This document shows, in pieces, positions 1-7,541 of a stretch of DNA of 48,943 nt; within the stretch, counting starts at the first letter, position 1; each line of letters opens with the position of its first letter. Made by a program: the position numbers and the translations under genes. The notes below the pieces were generated by a model that had not been told where the DNA came from, did not search any database, and saw nothing but the letters and a program-made list of their open reading frames with translations. Source of the stretch: 2-02-FULL-66-14 sp037443705 (GTDB taxonomy: Bacteria > Pseudomonadota > Gammaproteobacteria > Burkholderiales > SG8-39); contig JBBINV010000026.1 of assembly GCA_037443705.1 (NCBI GenBank), positions 1 to 48,943 of the forward strand, written 5' to 3'.

Positions 1-317
1 TCCGCCGCCGCGGGCGGCGCGTCCTCGTTCGCGCGCGTGCCGATCGGCGCGGGATCGCCCCTGGTCGCGATGTTCTCCTTGATGGTGACGGGGACGCCAT
101 CGAGCGGCGATAGCGGCCGGCGCGCGCGCCAGCGCGACTCGGAGGCGCGCGCCTGCGCGAGCGCCGCCTCGCGGTCCACGCGGTAAAAGGCGTTCAGCCG
201 GGGTTCCCAGGCGTCGATGCGCCCGAGGCACGCGCGCGTCGCCTCGACCGGGGAAAGCGCGCCGCTTTCGTATTGCGCCGCAACTTCGACGGCGGAGAGT
301 TCGTGAATCGCGGCCAT
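1..317 (-). CDS. Amidase signature family enzyme, N-terminal part (cut by window edge)
   Basis: About 105 N-terminal residues are visible; the gene continues beyond base 1. The start MAAIHELSAVEVAAQYESG, then SPVEATRACLGRIDAWEPRLNA and LDGVPVTIKENIATRG, is the classic opening of amidase-signature hydrolases (GatA / aspartyl-tRNA amidotransferase A-like amidases). The lysine of VTIKEN corresponds to the first Lys of the Ser-cisSer-Lys triad; the serine-rich signature lies outside the window. The family hydrolyses amides in the cytoplasm, but the substrate cannot be told from this fragment. I chose the ATG at 315-317 because the family N-terminus begins there; a TTG at 333-335 is the only other in-frame option seen nearby. 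It is divergent from the binding-protein gene at 346 with only 28 bp between the start codons. Confidence 0.85.
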   Translation of the reverse strand, partial: MAAIHELSAVEVAAQYESGALSPVEATRACLGRIDAWEPRLNAFYRVDREAALAQARASESRWRARRPLSPLDGVPVTIKENIATRGDPAPIGTRANEDAPPAAA

Positions 318-345
318 CGTGCGGCCATCATACAATGCGCGCTCC

Positions 346-1704
346 ATGCTCCGCTTCCTCGTTTCGACACTGCTGCTGTCGCTGTCATATTCGTTGGCGT
401 ACGCGCAGGTCGAGCTGCGGCTGTGGCACGCGATGGGCGGCCCGCGCGGCGACGCGCTCGAGACATTCGTGCAGCGCTTCAACGCCTCGCAAGGCGAGTT
501 CCGCCTCGTCGCGGAGCACAAGGGCAGCTACGAGGACACCATGATCGCCGCGCTCGCCGCGCAGCGCGCGGGAAACGGCCCGCATCTCGTCCAGGTGAGC
601 GAGCTCGGCACCGCGCACATGATGGCCGCGAAGGGCGCGGTGCGCCCGCTCTGGCAGGTCGTGGCGGACGACAGCGCGGCGCGGCTCGATGCCAAGGCGT
701 TCCTGCCCGCGGTCGCGGGCTATTTCGCGGACGGGGCCGGGCGCCTTGTCGCGCTGCCGTTCAACACCTCCACGCCGATCCTCTTCTACAACAAGGACGC
801 CTTCCGCAAGGCGAAGCTCGATCCCGAGAATCCGCCCCGGACCTGGTACGAGATGCCGAAGGCGATGGGCGAGCTGCTCGAGGCGGGTTACGAGTGTGCC
901 TACACCACCACCTGGCCCGCGTGGGTGCATCTCGAGAACATGAGCGCCTGGCACAACCAGGAGTTCGCGACGCGCGACAACGGCCTGGCGGGGCTGGATG
1001 CGAAGCTCGTCTTCAACACCCACCTCATGGTGCGCCACGTGTCGATGCTCTCGTCGTGGGCGCGCTCGCACTATTTCACCTACAGCGGGCGGCGCGCGGA
1101 GGGCGAGCGGCGCTTCGTATCCGGCGAATGCGCCATGGTCACGGCGTCGTCCTCCAGCTACGCGGAGCTGCGCCGAAACGCCGGGTTCGATTTCGGCGTC
1201 GCGCGCCTGCCTTATTACGACGACATCAAGGGCGCGCCGCACCATTCGCTCATCGGCGGCGCGGGGCTCTGGGTGCTCGCGGGCAAGCCGGCCGCCGAAT
1301 ACCGCGGCGTCGCGAAATTCCTCGCCTGGCTCGCCGACCCCCAGGTCCAGGCCGAATGGCACCAGCGCACCGGCTACGTTCCGGTCACGCGCGCCGCCTA
1401 CGAGTACACGAAGCAGCAGGGCTTCTACGCGGTGCACCCCGGATACGAGATCGCGATCCGGCAGCTGTTGCTGAACGCGCCCACGCGCGAGTCGCGCGGC
1501 ATCCGCCTGGGGGAATTCGCCGCGATCCGGGCCATCCTGGAGGAGGAACTCGAATCGGTGTGGGATGGCACCAGGCCCCCGAAGCTCGCGCTCGACCGGG
1601 CCGCCGAGCGGGGCAATGCGCTGCTGCGCGCGTTTGAAACGGCGCACGGCGCCGGCGCCGAGCCCGGCGTCCCGGCGCGCTCGCCGCGGCGGCCGAAGAA
1701 GTAA
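346..1704 (+). CDS. UgpB-like periplasmic binding protein of an ABC transporter (first of two)
   Basis: 452 residues. The N-terminus MLRFLVSTLLLSLSYSLAYA is a signal peptide, so I use the ATG at 346 rather than the in-frame ATG at 319, which would put nine residues before it. The mature part starts QVELRLWHAMGG and carries the UgpB-type blocks FNTSTPILFYNKDAF, YTTTWPAWVHLENMSAWHN, SGECAM and WHQRTGYVPVT, which also occur in slightly different form in the next gene. It should bind sn-glycerol-3-phosphate or a glycerophosphodiester in the periplasm and deliver it to UgpAE. A TACAAT hexamer at 331-336 ends 9 bp before the ATG, so the transcript may be leaderless. It is a diverged tandem paralogue of the gene at 1785, with a longer Arg/Pro-rich C-terminus; its ligand preference may differ. 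Confidence 0.88.
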   Translation: MLRFLVSTLLLSLSYSLAYAQVELRLWHAMGGPRGDALETFVQRFNASQGEFRLVAEHKGSYEDTMIAALAAQRAGNGPHLVQVSELGTAHMMAAKGAVRPLWQVVADDSAARLDAKAFLPAVAGYFADGAGRLVALPFNTSTPILFYNKDAFRKAKLDPENPPRTWYEMPKAMGELLEAGYECAYTTTWPAWVHLENMSAWHNQEFATRDNGLAGLDAKLVFNTHLMVRHVSMLSSWARSHYFTYSGRRAEGERRFVSGECAMVTASSSSYAELRRNAGFDFGVARLPYYDDIKGAPHHSLIGGAGLWVLAGKPAAEYRGVAKFLAWLADPQVQAEWHQRTGYVPVTRAAYEYTKQQGFYAVHPGYEIAIRQLLLNAPTRESRGIRLGEFAAIRAILEEELESVWDGTRPPKLALDRAAERGNALLRAFETAHGAGAEPGVPARSPRRPKK

Positions 1705-1784
1705 GTCGCAAAGATGACGCGGGCTTTGGCTATACTCGGACATCGTCCGGCGCCAAGACCGGGCACTCAATCGGAGGAGATCTC

Positions 1785-3092
1785 ATGCGCATCAAGCTCT
1801 TAATTGCGGCATTGGCGGGCGCGGGGCTGTTCTCGGGTCAGGCCCGGGCGCAGACAGAAATCCAGTGGTGGCATTCGATGGGCGGGGCGCTCGGCCAGGC
1901 GCTCAATGGCCTTGCCGACAAGTTCAACGCCAGCCAGAAGGACTACAAGGTGGTCGCGACCTTCAAGGGGAGCTATCCCGAGTCGATGACCGCGGCGATC
2001 GCGGCGTTCCGCGCCGGCAGCGGGCCGCACCTGCTGCAGGTGTTCGAGGTCGGCACCGCGACCATGATGGCCGCCAAGGGGGCGATCGTGCCGGTGGCGA
2101 AGGTGATGGCGGAGTCGGGGGAGAAGTTCGATCCCAAGGCCTACCTGCCCACGGTGACCGGCTACTACACCGACCTCAAGGGCAACATGCTGTCGTTCCC
2201 GTTCAACAGTTCGACGGCGCTCTTTTACATCAACAAGGACGCGTTCAAGAAGGCGGGCCTCGCGCCCGAGGCGCCCAAGACCTGGAAAGCGCTGCTCGCC
2301 GCGGCCGAGAAGCTCAAGGCGTCCGGGCAGCAGTGCGCCTACACCACCAGCTGGCCGTCGTGGGTGCATATCGAGAACTTCAGCGCCTGGCACAACGTGC
2401 CGATCGGCACCAAGCAGAACGGCATGGGCGGGCTGGATACGCAGTTCACCGTGAACTCGCCGCTGCACGTGCGTCACATCTCGATGCTCGCCGACATGGC
2501 GAAGAAGGGCCTGTTCACCTACGCCGGCCGCACCAACCAGGGCGACGCCAAGTTCTCGAGCGGCGAATGCGCCATGGCGACGCTCTCGGCCGGCGCGCAG
2601 GCCGGCATCCGCAAGGCCGCGAAGTTCGACTGGTCGGTGAATCTGCTACCCTACCACGACGACGTGAAAGGCGCGCCGCAGAACTCGATCATCGGCGGCG
2701 CCTCGGTCTGGGTGATGGGCGGCAAGAAGCCCGAGGAGTACAAGGGCGTGGCGAAGTTCTTCGCGTTCCTGTCGCAGCCCGAGATCCAGATGGAATGGCA
2801 CACCTCGACGGGCTACGTGCCGATCACGCAAGCCGCGTACGAGCTGACCAAGAAGTCGGGCTTCTACCAGAAGGACCCGGGACTCGAGTTCGCCGTCAAG
2901 CAGCTCACCAACAAGGCGCCGACCGAGAATTCCAAGGGGCTGCGCTTCGGCAACTTCGTGCAGGGCCGCACGGTGATCGAGGAGGAGATGGAGGCGATCT
3001 TCGCGGGCAAGAAGGAGCCCAAGGCCGGACTGGACGACGCGGTGAAGCGGGGCAACGAGATTCTCCGCCAGTTCGAGGCGGCGAATAAGTAG
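1785..3092 (+). CDS. ugpB: sn-glycerol-3-phosphate-binding periplasmic protein UgpB
   Basis: 435 residues, the usual length for UgpB. Signal peptide MRIKLLIAALAGAGLFSGQARA, then QTEIQWWHSMGG. Family blocks are FPFNSSTALFYINKDAF, CAYTTSWPSWVHIENFSAW, FSSGECAMATLSAGAQAG and MEWHTSTGYVPIT. It captures glycerol-3-phosphate or glycerophosphodiesters in the periplasm for the UgpAEC importer encoded directly downstream. A good ribosome site (GGAGGAG at 1772-1778) precedes the ATG, and TATACT at 1731-1736 could be a -10 box in the 80-bp gap after the first binding-protein gene, so this gene may have its own promoter. No convincing -35 box or Pho box was seen. The next gene follows after 22 bp. Confidence 0.93.
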   Translation: MRIKLLIAALAGAGLFSGQARAQTEIQWWHSMGGALGQALNGLADKFNASQKDYKVVATFKGSYPESMTAAIAAFRAGSGPHLLQVFEVGTATMMAAKGAIVPVAKVMAESGEKFDPKAYLPTVTGYYTDLKGNMLSFPFNSSTALFYINKDAFKKAGLAPEAPKTWKALLAAAEKLKASGQQCAYTTSWPSWVHIENFSAWHNVPIGTKQNGMGGLDTQFTVNSPLHVRHISMLADMAKKGLFTYAGRTNQGDAKFSSGECAMATLSAGAQAGIRKAAKFDWSVNLLPYHDDVKGAPQNSIIGGASVWVMGGKKPEEYKGVAKFFAFLSQPEIQMEWHTSTGYVPITQAAYELTKKSGFYQKDPGLEFAVKQLTNKAPTENSKGLRFGNFVQGRTVIEEEMEAIFAGKKEPKAGLDDAVKRGNEILRQFEAANK

Positions 3093-3114
3093 CGCCTAAG
3101 AAGCCGCAAAGCCC

Positions 3115-3996
3115 GTGGAGAAGCGGGTCGTATTCCGATCTGCGTGGCTGCCGTATGCGCTGGTGGCCCCGCAGATCGCGATTACGGTGGTGTTCTTCTT
3201 CTGGCCGGCGACGCAGGCCGTCTGGTACTCGTTCCAGCTGCAGGACGCCTTCGGGCTGAAGAGCCAGTTCGTCGGCCTGCAGAACTTCGCCACGCTGTTT
3301 CGCGACGGCAACTACCTTGCTTCGTTCAGGATCACGGCGATCTTCAGCGTGCTGGTGGCGTTCTGCGGGATCGCGATCTCGCTCCTGCTCGCGGCCATGG
3401 CCGATCGCGTGCTGCGCGGCGCGATGGCCTACAAGACGCTGCTCGTCTGGCCCTATGCGGTCGCGCCCGCGGTCGCCGGTGTGCTCTGGGCGTTCCTCTT
3501 CGCGCCCTCGATCGGCATCGTCACGCACGTGCTCAAGGGCTGGGGCATCGACTGGAACTGGATCATCAACGGCGACCAGGCGATGCTGCTCATCGTGATC
3601 GCCTCGGTGTGGAAGCAGATCAGCTACAATTTTCTCTTCTTCCTCGCCGGGCTGCAGTCGATCCCGCGCTCGCTCATCGAGGCGGCGGCGATCGACGGCG
3701 CGAGCCCGACGCGGCGCTTCTGGACGATCGTCTTCCCGCTGCTGTCGCCGACCACGTTCTTTCTCCTGGTGGTGAACGTGGTGTACGCGTTTTTCGACAC
3801 CTTCGGCGTGATCGACGCCACCACGCAGGGCGGGCCGGCGACGGCGACGCAGATCCTCGTCTACAAGGTCTACCACGACGGCGTCAAGGCCGCGGACCTC
3901 GGCGGCTCTTCCGCCCAGTCGGTGATCCTGATGCTGATCGTCATCGCGCTCACGGTGGTGCAGTTCCGGTTCGTCGAGCGCAAGGTGCAGTACTGA
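3115..3996 (+). CDS. ugpA: Glycerol-3-phosphate ABC transporter permease UgpA
   Basis: 293 residues with a GTG start; the protein begins MEKRVVFRSAWLPYALVAPQIAITVVFFFWP, with the first membrane segment at about 12-32. Several further hydrophobic helices follow. The cytoplasmic EAA loop, EAAAIDGASPTRRFWTIVFP, sits near residue 190 and would contact the ATPase. It forms the inner-membrane channel together with UgpE. It lies 22 bp after ugpB and 10 bp before ugpE in one operon. There is no strong ribosome site before the GTG, but downstream starts would cut into the first helix. No oddities in length or motifs. Confidence 0.93.
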   Translation: MEKRVVFRSAWLPYALVAPQIAITVVFFFWPATQAVWYSFQLQDAFGLKSQFVGLQNFATLFRDGNYLASFRITAIFSVLVAFCGIAISLLLAAMADRVLRGAMAYKTLLVWPYAVAPAVAGVLWAFLFAPSIGIVTHVLKGWGIDWNWIINGDQAMLLIVIASVWKQISYNFLFFLAGLQSIPRSLIEAAAIDGASPTRRFWTIVFPLLSPTTFFLLVVNVVYAFFDTFGVIDATTQGGPATATQILVYKVYHDGVKAADLGGSSAQSVILMLIVIALTVVQFRFVERKVQY

Positions 3997-4006
3997 TGGT
4001 CCGCCG

Positions 4007-4855
4007 ATGGTAGAGAACCGGCCCGGGCTCACGTTCTTCGCGCACGCGGTGCTGATCGTCGGCGTGCTGCTGGTCGCGTTCCCCGTCTACGTGACGTTCG
4101 TCGCCTCGACCCATACGCTCGAAACCATCATGCAGGTGCCGATGCCGCTCACGCCGGGCGAGCACCTGTGGGAGAACTACCGCCAGGTGCTCACGGCGGG
4201 CTCCACCAAGGGCTCCAAGGCCGCCGCCTCGGCGATGCTCGTCAACAGCACCGTCATGGCGCTCGTCATTCCGCTCGGCAAGATGGCGATCTCGATCCTC
4301 TCGGCGTTCGCCATCGTCTACTTCCGCTTTCCGCTGCGCATGTTCTTCTTCTGGATGATCTTCGTGACGCTCATGCTGCCGGTGGAGGTCCGCATCATTC
4401 CGACGTTCAAGGTGATCGCGGACCTGAAGATGCTGAACACCTACGCCGGCCTGACGGTTCCGCTGATCGCGTCGGCCACGGCGACGTTCCTGTTCCGCCA
4501 GTTCTTCATGACGGTGCCCGACGAGCTTGCCGAGGCCGCGCGCGTCGACGGCGCATCGCCGATGCGCTTTTTCCGGGACGTGCTGCTGCCGCTCTCCAAG
4601 ACCACGATGGCGGCGCTGTTCGTGATCCAGTTCATCTACGGCTGGAACCAGTATTTGTGGCCGCTGCTGATCACCACGGACGAGTCCATGTACACCACCG
4701 TCATCGGCATCAAGCGCATGATCGTCGGCGCCGACGCGGCCAACGAGTGGAACCTGATCATGGCCACCGCGATGCTCGCCATGCTGCCGCCGGCGCTGGT
4801 GGTGCTGCTGATGCAGAAGTGGTTCGTGAAAGGGCTGGTCGAGACGGAGAAATAG
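4007..4855 (+). CDS. ugpE: Glycerol-3-phosphate ABC transporter permease UgpE
   Basis: 282 residues starting MVENRPGLTFFAHAVLIVGVLL, with a first membrane helix at about 8-30. The blocks NSTVMALVIPLGKMAISILS, FRFPLRMFFFWMIFVTLMLP and GWNQYLWPLLIT are typical of UgpE, as is the EAA loop ELAEAARVDGASPMRFFRDV. It pairs with UgpA in the inner membrane to form the translocation path. Ten bp separate it from ugpA, and the ugpC start follows four bp after its stop codon, so the genes are probably co-transcribed and translationally coupled. Confidence 0.94.
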   Translation: MVENRPGLTFFAHAVLIVGVLLVAFPVYVTFVASTHTLETIMQVPMPLTPGEHLWENYRQVLTAGSTKGSKAAASAMLVNSTVMALVIPLGKMAISILSAFAIVYFRFPLRMFFFWMIFVTLMLPVEVRIIPTFKVIADLKMLNTYAGLTVPLIASATATFLFRQFFMTVPDELAEAARVDGASPMRFFRDVLLPLSKTTMAALFVIQFIYGWNQYLWPLLITTDESMYTTVIGIKRMIVGADAANEWNLIMATAMLAMLPPALVVLLMQKWFVKGLVETEK

Positions 4856-4858
4856 GCG

Positions 4859-5857
4859 ATGGCGGGAATCTCGTTCCGCGGGGTGAAAAAGAGCTACGGC
4901 GCGCTCGAGGTGATCCACGGCGTCTCGATGGACGTCGCCGACGGGGAGTTCATCGTGATCCTGGGCCCTTCAGGCTGCGGCAAGTCGACCCTGCTCCGCA
5001 TGGTCGCGGGCCTCGAGCCGATCACCTCGGGCGAGATCGCGATAGGGGGGCGGGTGGTGAACAACCTCGAGCCGAAGGACCGCGACATCGCGATGGTGTT
5101 CCAGAACTACGCGCTCTATCCTCACATGAGCGTGTACGACAACATGTCCTATGGCCTGAGGATCAGGGGTTTGCCCCAGAAGGAAATTTCCGCGCGAGTG
5201 ACGAAGGCTGCCGAAATCCTGGAGCTGACGAGCTTCCTCCAGCGCAAGCCGCGCGAGCTCTCGGGCGGGCAGCGCCAGCGCGTCGCGATGGGGCGCGCGA
5301 TCGTGCGTGAGCCGGCGGCGTTCCTGTTCGACGAGCCGCTCTCGAACCTGGACGCGAAGCTGCGCGTGCAGATGCGCGCCGAGCTGCAGGCGCTGCACCG
5401 GCGCCTGGGCACCACGAGCCTGTTCGTCACGCACGACCAGGTCGAGGCGATGACGCTCGCGCACCGCATGATCGTCATGAACGCCGGCCGCGCCGAGCAG
5501 ATCGGTGCACCGCTCGAGGTTTACGCCAAGCCCGCGACCACGTTTGTCGCGGGCTTCATCGGCTCGCCGCCGATGAACCTCATCCCGCGCGAGGACCGGA
5601 TCCTCGGCATTCGCCCCGAGCACCTCGAGCCGTGCGGCGAGGGCGACGCCATGCTGACCGTGGATGTCGACCTGATCGAGCCGCTCGGCAGCGACACGCT
5701 GGTCTACGGCCACCTGGGCGGAAACGGAACCGGCGCGCGCGTCGCCGTGCGGCTGCACCAGTCGGTCGACGCGCGCACCGGGCACCTGCCGGTGCGCTAC
5801 AACCCCTCGAACGCGCACTACTTCGACGCGAAGACCGGCCAGCGCATCGTTTCATGA
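4859..5857 (+). CDS. ugpC: Glycerol-3-phosphate ABC transporter ATPase UgpC
   Basis: 332 residues. ABC motifs in order: Walker A GPSGCGKST at 36-44, Q-loop in MVFQNYALYPHMS at about 80-91, signature LSGGQ at 134-138, Walker B ending FDEP (Asp158, Glu159), D-loop SNLDAKL and H-loop His192. A C-terminal regulatory region follows, with IGSPPMNLIP and ILGIRPEHLEP. Overall it is somewhat shorter than MalK/UgpC proteins of about 355-370 residues, the shortening lying in the C-terminal regulatory part. It powers import by UgpAE. Its stop overlaps the start of ugpQ in ATGA (5854-5857), so the two are translationally coupled. Confidence 0.94.
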   Translation: MAGISFRGVKKSYGALEVIHGVSMDVADGEFIVILGPSGCGKSTLLRMVAGLEPITSGEIAIGGRVVNNLEPKDRDIAMVFQNYALYPHMSVYDNMSYGLRIRGLPQKEISARVTKAAEILELTSFLQRKPRELSGGQRQRVAMGRAIVREPAAFLFDEPLSNLDAKLRVQMRAELQALHRRLGTTSLFVTHDQVEAMTLAHRMIVMNAGRAEQIGAPLEVYAKPATTFVAGFIGSPPMNLIPREDRILGIRPEHLEPCGEGDAMLTVDVDLIEPLGSDTLVYGHLGGNGTGARVAVRLHQSVDARTGHLPVRYNPSNAHYFDAKTGQRIVS

Positions 5858-6570
5858 GCTGGCCCTATCCGCGCGTCCTGGCGCACCGCGGCGGCGGGGT
5901 GCTCGCGCCGGAGAACACGCTCGGCGCGATCCGCCGCGGCGCCTCGATGGGATTCAGGGGCGTCGAGTTCGACGTAATGCTCGCGGGAGACGGAACACCC
6001 GTGCTCATCCACGACGAAACGGTCGACCGCACCACCGACGGCCATGGCGCGGTTTCGCAGATGACCTATCCGGAGCTCTCGAAGCTGACGGTCGAGCGGG
6101 AGGAGAGGATCCCCACCTTCGAGCAGGCGGCGCGGCTTTGCGGCGAGCTCGGGCTGTGGGCCAACGTGGAGATCAAGCCCGCAGGAGGATACGAGCGGCG
6201 CACCGGCGAGGCGGTGGCGCTTGCCGCGCGCGCGCATTGGCAGGGTCGGAAAACGGTTCCGGTGCTCTCGTCGTTCTCCGCCGTGTCGCTCGCGGCCGCC
6301 AGGTCTGCGGCGCCGGAGCTGCCGCGGGGATTGCTCGTGGGGCGCATCCCGAAGCGCTGGCGCGAGCTGATGCGCGACCTCGATTGCGTCGCGCTGCACT
6401 GCAATTACCGCGCGCTCAACCGCAAGCTCGCGGCGCAGATCCGCGATGCCGGGTACGCCATCCTCGCCTGGACCGTGAACGACCGCCGCGTGGCGCGCAA
6501 GCTCCTGCATTGGGGCGTCGACTGCCTCGTCACCGACCGGCTGGACCGCATCGGCCCGGATTTTTCCTAG
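5854..6570 (+). CDS. ugpQ: Cytoplasmic glycerophosphodiester phosphodiesterase UgpQ
   Basis: 238 residues. The GDPD TIM-barrel motifs are present: AHRGG (His11), APENTLGA (Glu20, Asn21), GVEFDVML (Glu38, Asp40), LIHDETVDRTTDG (His53) and later NVEIKP. These residues bind the metal and perform acid-base catalysis in the family. No signal peptide is present, which fits UgpQ (cytoplasmic) rather than GlpQ (periplasmic). It hydrolyses glycerophosphodiesters imported by the transporter to glycerol-3-phosphate and an alcohol. The start overlaps the ugpC stop in ATGA. Its TAG stop (6568-6570) abuts the stop of the convergent SDR gene with no base between. Confidence 0.94.
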   Translation: MSWPYPRVLAHRGGGVLAPENTLGAIRRGASMGFRGVEFDVMLAGDGTPVLIHDETVDRTTDGHGAVSQMTYPELSKLTVEREERIPTFEQAARLCGELGLWANVEIKPAGGYERRTGEAVALAARAHWQGRKTVPVLSSFSAVSLAAARSAAPELPRGLLVGRIPKRWRELMRDLDCVALHCNYRALNRKLAAQIRDAGYAILAWTVNDRRVARKLLHWGVDCLVTDRLDRIGPDFS

Positions 6571-7332
6571 CTACACGCAGCGCGCGCCGTCGACCTCGAT
6601 GCACACGCCGCTGATAAACGACGCCTCGTCAGACGCAAGGTAGAGGCACGCGTTCGCCACGTCGAGCGGCGTGGAAAAGCGCCCGAGCGGGATCGTGGCG
6701 AGGTACTGCGCCTTGACCTGCTCGGTGAGCGCGCCGCCGGCGAACTCGGCCGAGAGCCCGGTGACGGCGCTGAACACCGGGTTGACGCAGTTCACACGCA
6801 CGTTGACGGGCCCGAGCTCCGCCGCGAGCGACTTGCTCATCAGGATCACCGCGCCTTTGGAGCTGTTGTAGACCGACAGCCCCGGGCGCGGCCGGAGCCC
6901 CGCGGTGGAGGCGACGTTGACGAACGCGCCGCCGCCCTGCTTGCGGAACACCGGAAGCGCGGCGAGCACCGACAGGAACACGCTCTTGACGTTGACCGCG
7001 TAGACCTTGTCGAACTCGGATTCGGTCGTCTCGAGCACCGGCTTCTTGCGGTGCGTCCAGCCCGCGTTGTTGACCACGACGTCCAGGCGGCCGAAGGCGG
7101 ATTGCGCGGCGCCCACGAGGCTCGCCCAGTCGGCCGCGCGCGTGACGTCGCCACGCGCGAACACGGCTTTGCCGCCCGCGGTCGCGATCTCGCCGGCGAC
7201 CCGCTCGCCGCCCGGCGCGTGGATGTCGTTGACAACGACTCGCGCGCCTTCTTCGGCGAAGCGCTTCGCGATGCCCTCGCCGAAACCCGAGCCCGCGCCG
7301 GTCACGATTGCAACCTTGTCCCTGAGCCGCAT
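6571..7332 (-). CDS. SDR family NAD(P)-dependent oxidoreductase
   Basis: 253 residues, the normal length of a classical short-chain dehydrogenase. Rossmann cofactor motif TGAGSGFG at 11-18, NNAG at 88-91, catalytic Ser142 in VNVASTAG and the active-site pair Tyr155/Lys159 in YNSSK. The Asp in VVVNDIHAP after the second strand favours NAD(H) over NADP(H). The end, LASDEASFISGVCIEVDGA, is the usual SDR C-terminal motif. A ribosome site GGAGG lies just upstream of the ATG. It resembles 3-oxoacyl-ACP-reductase or glucose-1-dehydrogenase-like SDRs of catabolism, but the substrate cannot be assigned. It ends head-on against ugpQ. Confidence 0.9.
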   Translation of the reverse strand: MRLRDKVAIVTGAGSGFGEGIAKRFAEEGARVVVNDIHAPGGERVAGEIATAGGKAVFARGDVTRAADWASLVGAAQSAFGRLDVVVNNAGWTHRKKPVLETTESEFDKVYAVNVKSVFLSVLAALPVFRKQGGGAFVNVASTAGLRPRPGLSVYNSSKGAVILMSKSLAAELGPVNVRVNCVNPVFSAVTGLSAEFAGGALTEQVKAQYLATIPLGRFSTPLDVANACLYLASDEASFISGVCIEVDGARCV

Positions 7333-7377
7333 GATGTGGTGCCTCCTTGGGTGTGATCCGATTATAAGAGCCCCGCC

Positions 7378-7541
7378 ATGAGCCCGGACCGCGTTTCGAC
7401 CGGACGCGACGCGCCCGTGGACATCAACGGCGCGGTAAATGGATGAAGGTCGAGGGCTGGGTCGGCCCCGCGGAGGCGAGGCGCGAGATCCTGCAGGGCG
7501 TCGCGCGCTTCAGGAAGGCGAAGCGAAAGCCGAACTTCTGA
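7378..7541 (+). pseudogene. ppa: Inorganic pyrophosphatase (Ppa) remnant with internal deletion
   Basis: Two pieces of a soluble inorganic pyrophosphatase are joined. From 7378, MSPDRVSTGRDAPVDIN matches the usual Ppa N-terminus (the family continues VVIEIP). From 7434 in another frame, GKWMKVEGWVGPAEARREIL and a basic tail to the stop at 7539-7541 matches the Ppa C-terminus. The junction is near 7428-7433. Nearly all of the roughly 175-residue enzyme between these pieces is missing, including every metal- and pyrophosphate-binding residue, and the deletion shifts the frame so the N-terminal part stops at 7444-7446. A TATAAG hexamer at about 7363 is a plausible remnant -10 box. The 3' end overlaps the convergent gene at 7510 by 32 bp. 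An assembly error that removed an intact gene body is an alternative. Confidence 0.8.

Noticed and set aside
319..345. Upstream start of the first binding-protein gene at 319
   Set aside because: It would place MRPSYNARS before the signal peptide and start 2 bp from the divergent amidase start; the ATG at 346 gives a normal signal peptide.
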